A DNA stretch of 64,000 nucleotides. Source: Tillus elongatus (Eukaryota > Arthropoda > Insecta > Coleoptera > Cleridae). Each line of letters opens with the position of its first letter. The stretch's first letter is position 1. The translations under genes were made by a program, and so were the position numbers. Positions 52,299 through 63,615 of the stretch are shown here, piece after piece. A model generated the notes under the pieces. The model saw only the letters and a list, made by a program, of their open reading frames with translations, searched no databases and was not told where the DNA came from. The DNA is taken from positions 58,791,468-58,855,467 of the forward strand of contig OZ023269.1 of the NCBI GenBank assembly GCA_964006375.1. The letters run 5' to 3'.

Positions 52299-52880
52299 AA
52301 GAAAGTGCTAAATTATAATATAAAATTCATACATATCTATCTTCAGGATACTTAAATTTAAATGCTTCAGGCTATCTCTGTAGAATCTAGATATTACATG
52401 CATCTGCCTCAATACCATATAAAGAGTCCCATAATCACCTCCATAAATGGATATGAAGAAAAAAAACCTTAATTTGGACGAATACCCATATAAGAATTAA
52501 ATGACTAATTATTCACATTGGATCGTGTAGACCTGCCTAATATGGCGGATTTTAAGTGGCAGATTATACCTATAATAAAGCGAGTTTTTAAGGTCTGATA
52601 TAAGAATCCAATAAACTGCATCATTATAAATGCAGGCGAGTTTTTAAATTACCATCATTTATGTATAGCTCCAAACTTGTATATAAGAAGCCGCCTTGCC
52701 TGGTTGAGCAATTATTACCGGTCAGATAACCTTGGAAATATTTACCCACTTCTCGAAAGAACCTTGTGTCGCAGTATAGTTTTGAGTGAGCAACGACCAA
52801 TGCTTTCATGGTGAAATTGTTTTAAGTGGGCATATCTATATATTACGGTAAGTCTTATTTTAAGTTCTCTTAATTATCAT
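52002..52880. other. AT-rich DNA with (TA)n at 52217-52297
   Basis: No gene recognised apart from the microsatellite and simple AT-rich sequence. Confidence 0.5.
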
Positions 52881-53754
52881 TCGAGAAAAAAAGTGTGTAT
52901 TTTTTAATTTCTAGTGAATTTATAGACCATTTCTCCAATGCGTTGTCGAATTTTCGTAAAAAAAAATCAATAAAGTTTAATATATCTATTATTATGCAAG
53001 ATATGAAAAAAAATTGTATATATTAATTATAGGGTGTCTTGAGCTACATCTTTAAAAAAATATTTCTACAATCATCATAAATGATACCAATTTTCTTGTT
53101 ATAAAAAAAAGATGCCTTATGTTTTTTTTGTATTTTTTTTACATATTCCTTCAAAATATTATGCATGTTGTAAGAAAATAAATTCAGGATGCAGTAAGTG
53201 CATTATGGTAGCGAATTTTCATTAAATGCTTCAAATTTAAATAGGTCCATTTGCTATTAATTTATAAGGTTAATCAATAAACCATTTTTTCGGAAACACT
53301 TTATGTTTACTTTCAGATTTTTTGTACATTTTCAAACAATAAAGTTATTTTGACGAAACATAGCACATTGTTTTCAAAAACGCATGTTTGCAAGAATATA
53401 AATTCGGGACGCAGTAAGTGCGTTATAGTAGCCAATTTTCATTAAATGCTTCAAATTTAAATATCTCAATTTGCTACTAATTTATTAGGTTAATCAATAA
53501 ACCATTGTTTTTTTTCGGGAACACTAAGTTTACATTCGGATTTTTTTGTACATTTTCAAACAATAAAAGTTATTTTGATGAAAGATAGCACACTGTTTCT
53601 ACTATATAGGTTATACTGGTAACCAAATTTAATGCCTGCTTTCTTAAAAATACATATTTAGTATTAAAGCAATTTAATGAAAATTCACTACCATTACACA
53701 CTTGCTGCTTTTTTTTATTATCGTTTTAAATTATTTTTTTCTGGCTACATTATA

Positions 53755-53843
<89 letters not shown>

Positions 53844-55080
53844 GGTGGGATACGAGGGAATCATTTTTACAAAAATATTTCCAGAAAATTCATTTGAAAT
53901 AGACCCTCTCTCTAATGATTTGGTAGTAGTCTTACCTATAAAGTTTATCATTTAATGATATATAATTTGTGTCGAATTTTCATACAAAAATCAATAAAGT
54001 TTAATATATCCATTATTATATAAGATATGAAAAAAAAAATGCATACATTAGATGCAGGAATATTTGAGCTACATCTTAAAAAAAAAATATTTCTTCAATC
54101 ACAGGCCCCCATAAATGATGCAAATTTTCTTGTTATAAAAAAAGATGCCTTATGTTTTTTGTATTTTTTTTGCATTTTCCTTCAAAATATTATGCATGTT
54201 GTAAGAAAATAAATTCGGGATGCAGTAAGTGCATTATGGTAGCGAATTTTCATTAAATGCTTCAAATTTAAATAGATCCATTTGTTATTAATTTATAAGG
54301 TTAATCAATAAACCATTTTTTCGGAAACACTTTATGTTTACTTTCGGATTTTTTTTGTACATTTTCAAAAACTAAAGTTATTTTGATGAAACATAGCACA
54401 TTGTTTCTACTATATAGGTTACGAGGGAATCATTTTTTACAAAAATATTTCCAGAAAATTCATTTGAAATAGACCCTCTCTCTGATGATTTGGCAGTATT
54501 CTTACCTATAAAGTTTATCATCCAATGATATATAATTTTTGTCAAATTTTCATACAAAAATCAATAAAGTTTAATATATCCATTATTATATAAGATATAA
54601 AAAAAAAATTGTATACATTAATTATAGGGTGTCTTGAGCTACATCTTAAAAAATATTTCTACAATCACAGGCTGGCCCATAAGTGAAAAAAAATTCTTTT
54701 ATAATAGAACATGCCTTATGTTTTTTTTTGCATTTTCCTTCAAAATATTATGCATGTTATGGTAGCGAATTTTCATGAAATGTTTCAAATTTAAATAGCT
54801 CAATTTGCTATTAATTTATAAGGAAACAAAATTGTATACACTAATTGTAGGAATATTTGAGCTACATTTAAAAAAATTATTTCTACAATCATCATAAATG
54901 ATACAAATTTTCTTTTATAATAGGAGATGCCTTATGTAATTGTATTTTTGCATTTTCCTTCGAAATATAATGCATGTTTGTAAGAAAATAAATTCGGGAC
55001 GCAGTAAGTGCATTATGGTAGCGAATTTTCATTAAATGCTTCAAATTTAATTTATAAGGTTAACCAAGAAACCAGTTTTT
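52880..55080. repeat. Degenerate multi-copy repeat cluster
   Basis: Blocks such as gcattatggtagcgaatttt, cattaaatgcttcaaattta and tcaataaagtttaatatatc recur near 53200, 53430, 54230, 54570, 54770 and 55015. A (TA)n lies at 53757-53840, and cattcggaaattt-type blocks flank it. A duplicated segment (about 53845-53960 versus 54420-54530) shares tacgagggaatcattttt. No genes. Confidence 0.7.
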
Positions 55081-55179
55081 TCAGGAACACCTAAAGTCAT
55101 GATAGTTCAAAAAAATGTGTGGGAAGGGGCACGAGGGGGGGGGGATAGATGAAGCAAAAAAAAATAGTTTTATACAGAA

Positions 55180-55640
55180 ATAATGATGTGTGTGTGTGTG
55201 ACAAAACAGCTTTGGTATGGCTTCAGACGAATCTATTAGCCACAGGTAAAAATAATGATGCTTCAGAGATTTTTTATTTTATTTCACGATTAGAATGCGA
55301 TTAAAGAGGTATTTATTACAAGTATTTAAAACCGATAACTAAAATAAAACCACAAATATTTTTTTGTGAAGCAATCATTTGCGCTATTTGTGAAATGTCA
55401 TTTATAGATATAAAAGTAAGGGATCACTGTCAGTTAATGGGAAACTTTAGAGGTGTGACACGGCACCTACAACCTTAAGTTTAAAACCCCTTTGCAAATA
55501 CCATTTTCCCATAACTTGAAAAAAAAAATATAATGCACATGTTTTTTGTAAAACAACTTGCTCTTCATCAAGGATTTTAAACATTTGAAAAAATAGCTTA
55601 GGAAATAGGAAGAAAGCGCATTCTTTTTACATTTTCTTCA
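55180..55640 (+). pseudogene. Decayed duplicate of a DNA polymerase B segment
   Basis: About 55180-55340 and 55370-55590 resemble 57530-57620 and 57655-57880 of the nearby polymerase gene (the segments encoding the stretch after the first exonuclease motif, including the region around the in-frame stop) but with many indels and stops. It indicates an older, degraded Polinton copy or local duplication. Confidence 0.75.
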
Positions 55641-55815
55641 AAATTTTTTAATAAAGGGACTTTTTTTTTGTTTCTAATAAAGATTGTTTCTATTGTAGAA
55701 AACAAGATGGCGAGCGATGATTAAACAATCCCACGTGGTGCCGCCGGATAACTCAAAGATATAATCACAAGTATTTAGTGAGCAATTTTGTTGACTTCGG
55801 AATCAGTTTATCAAC

Positions 55816-58800
55816 ATGAGTCTCACATGTACGACGTGTCAGAAAATCTTCACAAGAAAAGATAGTCTTAAGCGACACAGGAGCACTGTTCATTGCGTCC
55901 AACCACTAACAAAACTCCCTGACAACGCCGTCGACACGGCGACAATTTCAAGCATTGCTGGACCAAGTGGAATCAGGAATGTTGCAGTATCACTGACAGA
56001 TAGTTCTAACGCTGGACAGTCGATAGCAAATCAATCAACTGTGACAAGAAAGCGTCATCACACAGGTATCGACACGGCGCCAATTTCAAGCATTGCTGGA
56101 CCAAGTGGAATTAGCAATGTCGCAGTTTCACCGACAGTGCCAGCAAAGCGTCGTCGTACAGCTATCGACATGGCAACAGATATTGCTAGACCCGAACCAT
56201 CGGCAACAAATCAACGAGTTGCAACTATACGCTGCAGTGCCTGCGACTGTGAAGTTCCTGCCAACATGTATGCTGGACATATCAGGAGCACCAAGCATAA
56301 AGCTCAATTTTGGAAACCTTTAGCAGATGGTGTTCGTGTGTGTAGGAGCACATTTAAAGGGAGAATAGTGAGTTATCAAATTACTTCTGACTATGTAGGA
56401 CTAAATATAATTGACTATATGAATAGTGTTAAAGATAAGTCTATTGATATGCTGAAAAATGAACTTTATAAACTAACAGCATTTAAATGTAATTTTGAAT
56501 TATTCGGATTATATATTTTACCCTCTCGTAATATAAGGGAAGTTAAATCTCATAACACATCTAATAAAGTAGTAACATCTTCATCTGACTTAGAAAATTT
56601 GTTTAATGATTTTGTAATTAGAATAGACCAACGTGCTTCAGACTTCACAGAGAGAGATTCAGGCTGGGCACTGGAAAAAATTTTATATTTGGAAATAAAT
56701 ATTAATAAGTATAATCCTTTAAGAGCTGCTTCATATTTGCCATTACCACGTGAAATCACATTAAAAAAAGCTATAATTAATATTAAAAATAATGATGTAT
56801 ATTGTTTTGCTTGGTCAGTAATAGCTGCTATTTACAAACCAACTGGCTCAGTTTCTTCACCAAGCTCCTATCCAAATTTTAACGATACCTGTATCGATTT
56901 TACTAATTTATCATTTCCTGTCGCATTAAAATCAATACCTGAATTTGAAAAAAAGAATAATATTTCTATTAACGTTTACGGCATAGAGAAATTTTTTAAA
57001 AATAATGTCTATAAATATCAAGTTACGGGCCCTCTACATTACACACAGAAAAAGCAATCCACCCACATAAACCTATTGTTACTTGATGATTGTGAGGGAA
57101 ATTATCACTATTGTCTTATAAATAATTTTTCTAGGCTCATTTCTTCCCAGATATCAAAAAACACACGATCGAAGCATTTTTGCGATGGCTGTTTACAATA
57201 TTTTGATTGTGAGCAAAAGTTACTTCGACATGCCCAAAATGATTGCAATTATGTGACTGCAAAAATTCCACAGTTAAATACAAGGATTGATAAGTTAGGT
57301 CATACGGTTTTAGATAACGTTTTAAAATTTGAAAATTTCCAAAAGCAGCTGAGATTACCTTTTTCTGTTTATGCAGACTTTGAATGCATTTTAGAACCTA
57401 TAGAAGATAATACCGATAACAATAACAAAGAAACTTTTACTATTAAAAAATATAAGCATATACCTTGTTCTTTCGCCTATTACATAAAATGTTCATTTAA
57501 TGATGAACTTTCTAAATTAGTTTTATACCGAAATAATGATGCCCCGGAGGTTTTTGTTTCACGATTAGAAAGTGATTTGAGAGATATTTATTATAAGTAT
57601 TTAAAACCGATAATTAAAATGAAACCTTTAACATGTCAAGAACAAAAAAAATTCAATGACGCCACCCTTTGCTTTATTTGTGAAATGCCATTTACAGATT
57701 CAGATGTGAAAGTAAGGGATCACTGTCATTTAACGGGAAATTTTAGAGGTGCGGCACACAACGCCTGAAACCTTAATTTTAAAACCCCTTTGCAAATACC
57801 AATTTTTTTTCATAACTTGAAAAATTATGATGCACATCTTTTTGTGAAGCAACTTGCGCTCAATCAAGAAGAAGTGACTGTAATTCCTCAAACATTTGAA
57901 AAATACATTTCCTTTGCGAAAAAACTTCCAGTTGATAAATATATTAGTGCTGATGGCACAACAAAAACGATTTTTCTACAAATGAAATTTTTAGACTCGT
58001 ATCAATTTTTATCCGCTTCATTAGATGAATTGGCTTCAAACTTAGATTCGCCACAATGTCGTGAAGTACGTAAATTCTTTTCTGGTGATCAAAAGTTCTC
58101 TATTATGAGGCGGAAAGGAGTTTTTCCTTACACATATGTAACCGAATTTTTAAAATTTCATGAAACATTTTTACCAAGTAAAGATAAGTTTTTTGACGAA
58201 CTTCGAAATGAAGAAGCATCTCAAGAAGATTATGATAGGGCTTGCAATGCATGGCATGTTTTAGATTGTAAAACTTTAGGAGACTACTTTGACTTCTACT
58301 TAATATCTGATGTTCTATTGCTTGCCGATGTTTTTGAAAACTATAGGGACTTATGTCTCAAAACTTACAAACTTGACCCGGCCCACTACTACACAGCTCC
58401 AGGCTTAAGTTGGGATGCAATGTTACGATACACAAAAGTTGAATTAGAGCTATTAACTGATATTGATATGCTGCATTTTTTTAAAAAGGGAATTCGAGGT
58501 GGTGTGAGTACTTGCATTCGACGAAAAGCTATCGCCAACAATAAATTTCTTCCAAATTATGATCCCTCAAGGCAAAACTCATTCATAATGAACTTAGATA
58601 TTACATCCATGTATGGCTTCGTGATGAGCCAGAAACTTCCCACGGGGAATTTTCATTGGCTCTCGCAAGAGGAAATTGAATCTTTACATAATAATGTTTC
58701 AAATATTCCAGACGATGCTGAGACGGGTTATGTTTTGGAAGTTGATCTTGAATATCCTACATATTTACATGACTGTCATAATGACCTACCATTTTGTCCG

Positions 58801-59902
58801 GAAAATTATAAACCACATGGTAGCAAAAGTCGAAAACTAATTCCAAATTTGCAAAATAAAGAAAAGTATATTTTACATTATAGAAATTTAAAACAATGTC
58901 TAAAGTATGGTCTTAAATTAATAAAAATTCACAGAGGTATACAATTTTCTCAATCGGCATGGCTTAAACCATACATAGAGTTGAATACAAAGTTGCGAAA
59001 TTCTGCCAAGAATGACTTTGAGCGTCGTAGTTTTAAATTGAAAATAAATTGTATATTTGGAAAAACAATGGAAAATGTTGAAAACCGTGTAAATATAAAG
59101 CTTGCAACACAGTTTGAAAAAAAATGTTAAAAGAAATGGTGCCGGAAATTATATAAGCAGACCCCATTTTAAAGAATCAAGAATATTTTGTGACAATTTA
59201 GTAGCTATTCAAATGCAAAAAACATATATTGAATATAACAAACCTATTTATGTTGGATTTTCAATACTAGATATATCAAAAACTATACTCTATGATTTTT
59301 TTTATGGATTTTTAAAACCATTATATGGTGATAATATATCTCTTTTATATACTGATACGGATTCTTTAATAGTTTATGTTGAAACTGAAAATTTTTATGA
59401 AGATATGAAACAGCACCTTGATAAATATGATACTTCTAATTATAGCCTAAATAATATACACAATATTCCAAAAAACTTATCGACTATAGGAAAAATGAAG
59501 GATGAATATGGTGGGAAAGTATTAGAATCCTATTACGGTACTTCTGCAAAAGCATATTGCATTAACACTCCAGAGACAATTTCAAAGAAGGCAAAAGGAA
59601 TAAATAAGTCCAGCATTAAAAAGCAGTTAGAACTTAAACATTATAAAGCAATTGTGGATGGAGAATGTTCAAGCATACATTGTCTAATGTATATCTTTAA
59701 ATCAGAATCTCATCAGATTTTTACCAACCTTATACGTAAGGTTGCATTATCTAATAAAGATGATAAACGATACCTCATCCCTTCATCAAGTGCCACTTTG
59801 GCTTGGGGGCATATAGATATACCATTAGCAAGTCTATCAGCTGACGAAAGATTAGATCGTCTTATTCAAGTAATGAAAGAGGTTGCTGAAAGCGACATTT
59901 AG
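55816..59902 (+). pseudogene. POLB: Protein-primed DNA polymerase B, broken in two places
   Basis: About 1,360 codons. N-terminus: C2H2 finger (C5, C8, H21, H26), low-complexity repeats, a second finger-like CSACDCEV segment and a conserved region ending in another CDGC...H finger. Exonuclease motifs: VYADFE (~57366), HNLKNYDAH (~57806), YLISDVLL (~58298). Polymerase motifs: A DITSMYG (58597), B KINCIFGK (~59041), C YTDTDS (59348-59365). An in-frame TGA at 57766-57768 separates ORFs 55816-57768 and 57790-59130 (same frame). A frameshift in the A8 run near 59120 moves the remainder to 59102-59902. All catalytic motifs survive, so decay is recent or recoding is possible. This is the replicative enzyme of Polintons. 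Confidence 0.92.
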
Positions 59903-59979
59903 CAATAGATTTTATGGAAGGGGGGTAAAATATATAAGTAGCATTTAATGTTAGCTTGTCAGTTACTTTAACTCTAAAC

Positions 59980-60720
59980 ATGAGTCAATACTTATATTCG
60001 GAACTTTTCTCTCGCTTATGTGGTGAAACACAAACAATTTGTAAGCGTACTTTGCGATATATAATTACTAGAAATGCTTGTGAAGAAAATTTACCAGTTG
60101 CTGTAGCTATTTTAAATAAAATAGCCGTTCCAGATGCAGCTTTTCGTTATATAGTTGATAGCGAAGTTTGCAGCAATAATTTAATTTCATTATTGGTGGA
60201 AAAAAAATTAAAGTTGGATAAGTTTATAGATGATGTGATTGAAGTAGTGAAGCATGGTGGCCATGAGTTTTTAAGTATTTTGGAATTGGACGATTTACTT
60301 GGTGAGAATCACATCACTTCACCGATTTGTGAAAAATACTATTTGTTTACTTTATTAACATGTGGAGATTTGAAAAATTTTGATGAAAAATATCAAGCAA
60401 CAAATATTTCCTCAAAATATAGGAAAATTGATTCATTAATCGATGAAACTATTTGCAATGTTGCCCATTTTGCAGATGTTAAACTTTTAAAATGTATAAT
60501 GGATGTTGTTAAACAATTTAATATTAAATTTCACTTTGAGCCAAATAATAATGATGAACATAAACAAGTTCATGCATGGTTAACAAAAAATATTGAGAAG
60601 GGGTTGAAAGGTGGTGATAATTTAGGGTGGGAAGAAGGACCCTGTATGGCCAAATGGCCTTCAACAAAATTTAAAGATTATATTGAAACTTTAAGTTGTT
60701 TGTATGAATGGTCTCATTAA
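59980..60720 (+). CDS. Unknown Polinton protein downstream of polymerase
   Basis: 246 residues from the ATG at 59980 (the open frame begins at a TTG at 59956). A TATA-like tatataagtagc at about 59932 lies 48 bp upstream. Mostly helical, with VVKHGGHEFLSILELDDLL and a C-terminal LGWEEGPCMAKWPSTKFKDY. No family recognised. Its place between polymerase and integrase suggests an early or replication-associated role, which is inference only. Confidence 0.65.
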   Translation: MSQYLYSELFSRLCGETQTICKRTLRYIITRNACEENLPVAVAILNKIAVPDAAFRYIVDSEVCSNNLISLLVEKKLKLDKFIDDVIEVVKHGGHEFLSILELDDLLGENHITSPICEKYYLFTLLTCGDLKNFDEKYQATNISSKYRKIDSLIDETICNVAHFADVKLLKCIMDVVKQFNIKFHFEPNNNDEHKQVHAWLTKNIEKGLKGGDNLGWEEGPCMAKWPSTKFKDYIETLSCLYEWSH

Positions 60721-61149
60721 AGGTTTTTTACATTTTTTTTGTGTATCATTATATTACTTGCATTATATCTAAATTTAATGTATTGTTTGAAAAGAAACAA
60801 AATGTCAGAATAAATAATTTATTCCTAATATTTTTTTATCATGTTTAATTATGATTGTCACTAAATACTTCAAGATCCTATGTTAGAGTTATTCTATCTA
60901 AATTTAATGTATTGTTTGAAAAGAAACAAAATGTCAGAATAAATAATTTATTCCTAATATTTTTTATCATGTTTAATTATGATTGTCACTAAATACTTCA
61001 AGATTGTATGTTAGAGTTATTCTTAAATTGTTCTCATAAATCTGCAGCAACTCAAGGATATCCCCCTCCATTCAATACTTTTGGAAGGGGAACTACTATA
61101 AGTTGAAGAATATGTTTATTATAGGTAGTTCTTAAACTTTTAATAAACA
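60721..61149 (+). repeat. Intergenic tandem duplication (129 bp x 2)
   Basis: 60767-60895 and 60896-61024 are near-identical (both contain ttgtttgaaaagaaacaaaa and ttatgattgtcactaaatac). The remainder to 61149 is the presumed promoter of the next gene. Confidence 0.85.
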
Positions 61150-61800
61150 ATGAATAACTACAACAATTGCCAGCCAGCTAACCAAGCAATTTCTGAAAAA
61201 TCAGCTAAGAAAAATAATTTTGTGACAATTAATGAGAAACAATATCATCTCAACCCATCCAAATCAAAATATGTATGCTGTGCACTAGCTTACGAATTTA
61301 ACTTTCAACCTTTGGTGATAATTAAAGGTTTGAAAGGTGATAGTGTGTTTTTAAATGAGTCTGAATGGAATGAGTTCCTGAAGCATCAAGGCATAGTAAC
61401 TAACTATTTTTATACAACGAGTGGTGAAACTTTTCAACCACTAAAGTCTTCATTTACAATACATTTTGAATGGTTTAGAGATATAAAAATCATAAAAGTG
61501 GAAGATAAATATGGTAATGGGGTCTATTTAGCTATGGAAACTGTTAGCAAATTATTTGAACTGGCATCCCTAATCAACTATAAAGTAGATATGCTCAAGA
61601 AACAAGAATTTTCCAAGTATTTCGATACCTTGATCGACAGTGTCAATTCCAACATTGATGTTGGTCAGTTTATTTTAAATGAAGTGTCTACGACAGGCAA
61701 TTCGGAAAATGTCAGTTCAGTAATGGAGCTGGTATATCAGTATCCGAATTTGAAAGTATTCAACAGATACAGCCCTTTTTCATTTTACAATCAACACTGA
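61150..61800 (+). CDS. Two-lobed family protein (Polinton 2)
   Basis: 216 residues, intact. First lobe about 20-80 (QYHLNPSKSKYVC, FNFQPLVIIKG, VFLNESEWNEFLKHQ) and second lobe about 95-150 (FRDIKIIKVEDKYGNGVYLA, then METVSKLFELASLINYKVDM). Both lobes resemble those of 23130-24098 and 41155-42102 in Polinton 1. The alternating strand/EW-helix pattern suggests a PC4-like fold, unverified. The next ORF begins three bases after its stop. Confidence 0.65.
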   Translation: MNNYNNCQPANQAISEKSAKKNNFVTINEKQYHLNPSKSKYVCCALAYEFNFQPLVIIKGLKGDSVFLNESEWNEFLKHQGIVTNYFYTTSGETFQPLKSSFTIHFEWFRDIKIIKVEDKYGNGVYLAMETVSKLFELASLINYKVDMLKKQEFSKYFDTLIDSVNSNIDVGQFILNEVSTTGNSENVSSVMELVYQYPNLKVFNRYSPFSFYNQH

Positions 61801-61802
61801 AT

Positions 61803-62030
61803 ATGAAGATGCACGTTACTTTTAATGAATCACGCAATCAAGTAAAATATATTACAGTTTGGAATTTTGCACATCGTCAAGCAAGAATTGGCGAATGGGA
61901 GCAATATGCAAGGGATCGTGATCGATTTCATCGTCGAATAAACAAAACTGCTGAAACCATTAACTACATTCTTGATAAAAGTCATAGACTGCGGATTTAT
62001 GAAGAACGCTTTTTAAATTTTGTGTGCTAA
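61803..62030 (+). CDS. Small basic protein (75 aa)
   Basis: Starts immediately after the previous stop. Rich in Arg and aromatic residues (WNFAHRQARIGEWEQYARDR, then a RFHRRI stretch and an HRLRIYEERFLNF end). No homologue was seen in Polinton 1. Probably a real co-transcribed gene given spacing; function unknown. Confidence 0.5.
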   Translation: MKMHVTFNESRNQVKYITVWNFAHRQARIGEWEQYARDRDRFHRRINKTAETINYILDKSHRLRIYEERFLNFVC

Positions 62031-62304
62031 TTAGTATTTTATAAAATAATTATTTTTTGTCAGGAGGTGGTTTTTTGTAAAATTATTGTGCTTTGTAAAA
62101 ATTATAATAAACATATGTCAAACTAAAATGTTTTATGTCAAATTATTGTTTAAAAAATTATAATAATAAACATATGTCTAACTAAAATGTTTTTATTATT
62201 TAAGAAAAATCTACAAACTTCCTGTAAAGTCCTCTTTATTTAGGTAAATAATTACATTGCAAAAAAAATAATATAAAACAAGGTAAGTATTTATTTAACG
62301 TAAA
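62031..62304. other. Convergent intergenic region
   Basis: Between the plus-strand gene block and the minus-strand integrase. Contains a short duplication (aaacatatgtcaaactaaaatg near 62108 and aaacatatgtctaactaaaatg near 62168). No gene. Confidence 0.6.
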
Positions 62305-63243
62305 TTATACAAAAGTATCCTTAGGTATCCAAGAATTATTTGATTTATCTAGTCCTAACCATTTCACAAATACCTCCCGCCCCCTCCTCCTAATAATTCT
62401 TTCTATTAAATATATGTCTGGATATTTTACTTTCTGAAGTTCTTCTTCGTAGAATCCTCCTTTAATTGATTGCTTTTTTCCATCTTCAAGATAATACATT
62501 GTTGGATTTGTCACCCTCACCTCAGCTATTTGAAAAATCTCATTGGACCAGTTCGGTGTATAACCTTTTTCAAAAAGTTCACGATGTTTACTTATACGAA
62601 CAAAATCCCCAACACGAAATTTTTTTTTCTTCGGATCAACTGTTTTCATATAACTAAATGCATATTTTAAAAGATGTTTTTCATGTTTCTTCTTAACTTC
62701 TGCCGGCCTCATACGAGTAGTACTGTGTACCTTATTATTATAATATGAAACAATGTTTTTAAGGAGATCTAGCCATTTATAATTTCCCTGCATGCTGAAT
62801 TGCTTCCACATTAAAGTCTTCAATGTTCTGTTTACACGTTCACATATACTAGCCTTAAGATTTGTATAAGTGGCGTAATGATTTATTTGAAACTGATCCA
62901 TCAGGGATTTGAACTCGCGACCAAAAAACTCCATACCATTATCTGTCTGTACATTTTTGGGGTGAGTTTTCAGAGATTTTAGAATATTAGCCATAGCTTT
63001 GGCAACTTCTTTTGATGTTTTACTTTTTAATGGTTCAGCCCAGACAAACTTTGAAAAAGCATTAATTACTACTAAAATGTATTTGTACCCCTTATTGAAT
63101 TTAGAATAAGGAAGCATTTCTACTAAATCTGCCTGAAACAAATCATTTAAACCCTTAACTATTACATGACGCCTTCTATAATTTCTTCTAGCGGGTTTGT
63201 GAAGTTCATTCACCACTACTTCTTTTACATTGATAGCGGACAT
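62305..63243 (-). CDS. INT: Polinton integrase with chromodomain-like C-terminus (Polinton 2)
   Basis: 312 residues from the ATG at 63243 (the open frame extends to a TTG at 63267). DDE core: LFQADLVEM (D), VQTDNGMEFF (D), ICERVNRTLK (E). Then FRVGDFVRI, GYTPNWSNEIF and a chromodomain-like YLIERIIRRRG...VFVKWLGLD...SWI end. Full-length match to 24242-25207. It overlaps the upstream small gene by 19 bp. The frame is intact even though the polymerase of the same element is broken. Confidence 0.93.
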   Translation of the reverse strand: MSAINVKEVVVNELHKPARRNYRRRHVIVKGLNDLFQADLVEMLPYSKFNKGYKYILVVINAFSKFVWAEPLKSKTSKEVAKAMANILKSLKTHPKNVQTDNGMEFFGREFKSLMDQFQINHYATYTNLKASICERVNRTLKTLMWKQFSMQGNYKWLDLLKNIVSYYNNKVHSTTRMRPAEVKKKHEKHLLKYAFSYMKTVDPKKKKFRVGDFVRISKHRELFEKGYTPNWSNEIFQIAEVRVTNPTMYYLEDGKKQSIKGGFYEEELQKVKYPDIYLIERIIRRRGREVFVKWLGLDKSNNSWIPKDTFV

Positions 63244-63578
63244 TTTAGGTGTAGTTCTATGACGCAAGCGATCGCTTTGCTGTTTGGAGAATGTTCAAAA
63301 TAAAATGTATCTCCTGATTTTATCTTCACACCAACTAATTTTTTAGCAGATATTTTTGTATTATTTAGAAATATAGTGACTTCAGTTGAAGGATTTAAAT
63401 AAATTTTTTCAATTTCCGCAGCGTAGTCAAACAATATTGCATAGGATTCATTATTTAAATACCATCTATGGATGTTTTTATCGATTGATTTATATCCATT
63501 ATATAGTAAAATTATTTTTTGTTGTAGTTTTGAATTGAGATTTCTGTTTATTATTCTACCAAATTTGTCTAAAGTCAT
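63225..63578 (-). CDS. Small DKFGR protein (Polinton 2)
   Basis: 117 residues, begins MTLDKFGR. Shares only the N-terminal motif and position with 25204-25686; the tail-fibre-like motif and coiled coil of that protein are absent. Instead residues 50-115 look beta-rich (TEVTIFLNNTKISAKKLVGV, YFEHSPNSKAIACVIELHL). Either the two DKFGR proteins have exchanged their distal domains, as fibre proteins often do, or only the N-terminal anchor is homologous. Confidence 0.6.
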   Translation of the reverse strand: MTLDKFGRIINRNLNSKLQQKIILLYNGYKSIDKNIHRWYLNNESYAILFDYAAEIEKIYLNPSTEVTIFLNNTKISAKKLVGVKIKSGDTFYFEHSPNSKAIACVIELHLKCPLSM

Positions 63579-63615
63579 ATTGAGACTGATAAAGCGATGA
63601 CAATTAATTATTATT

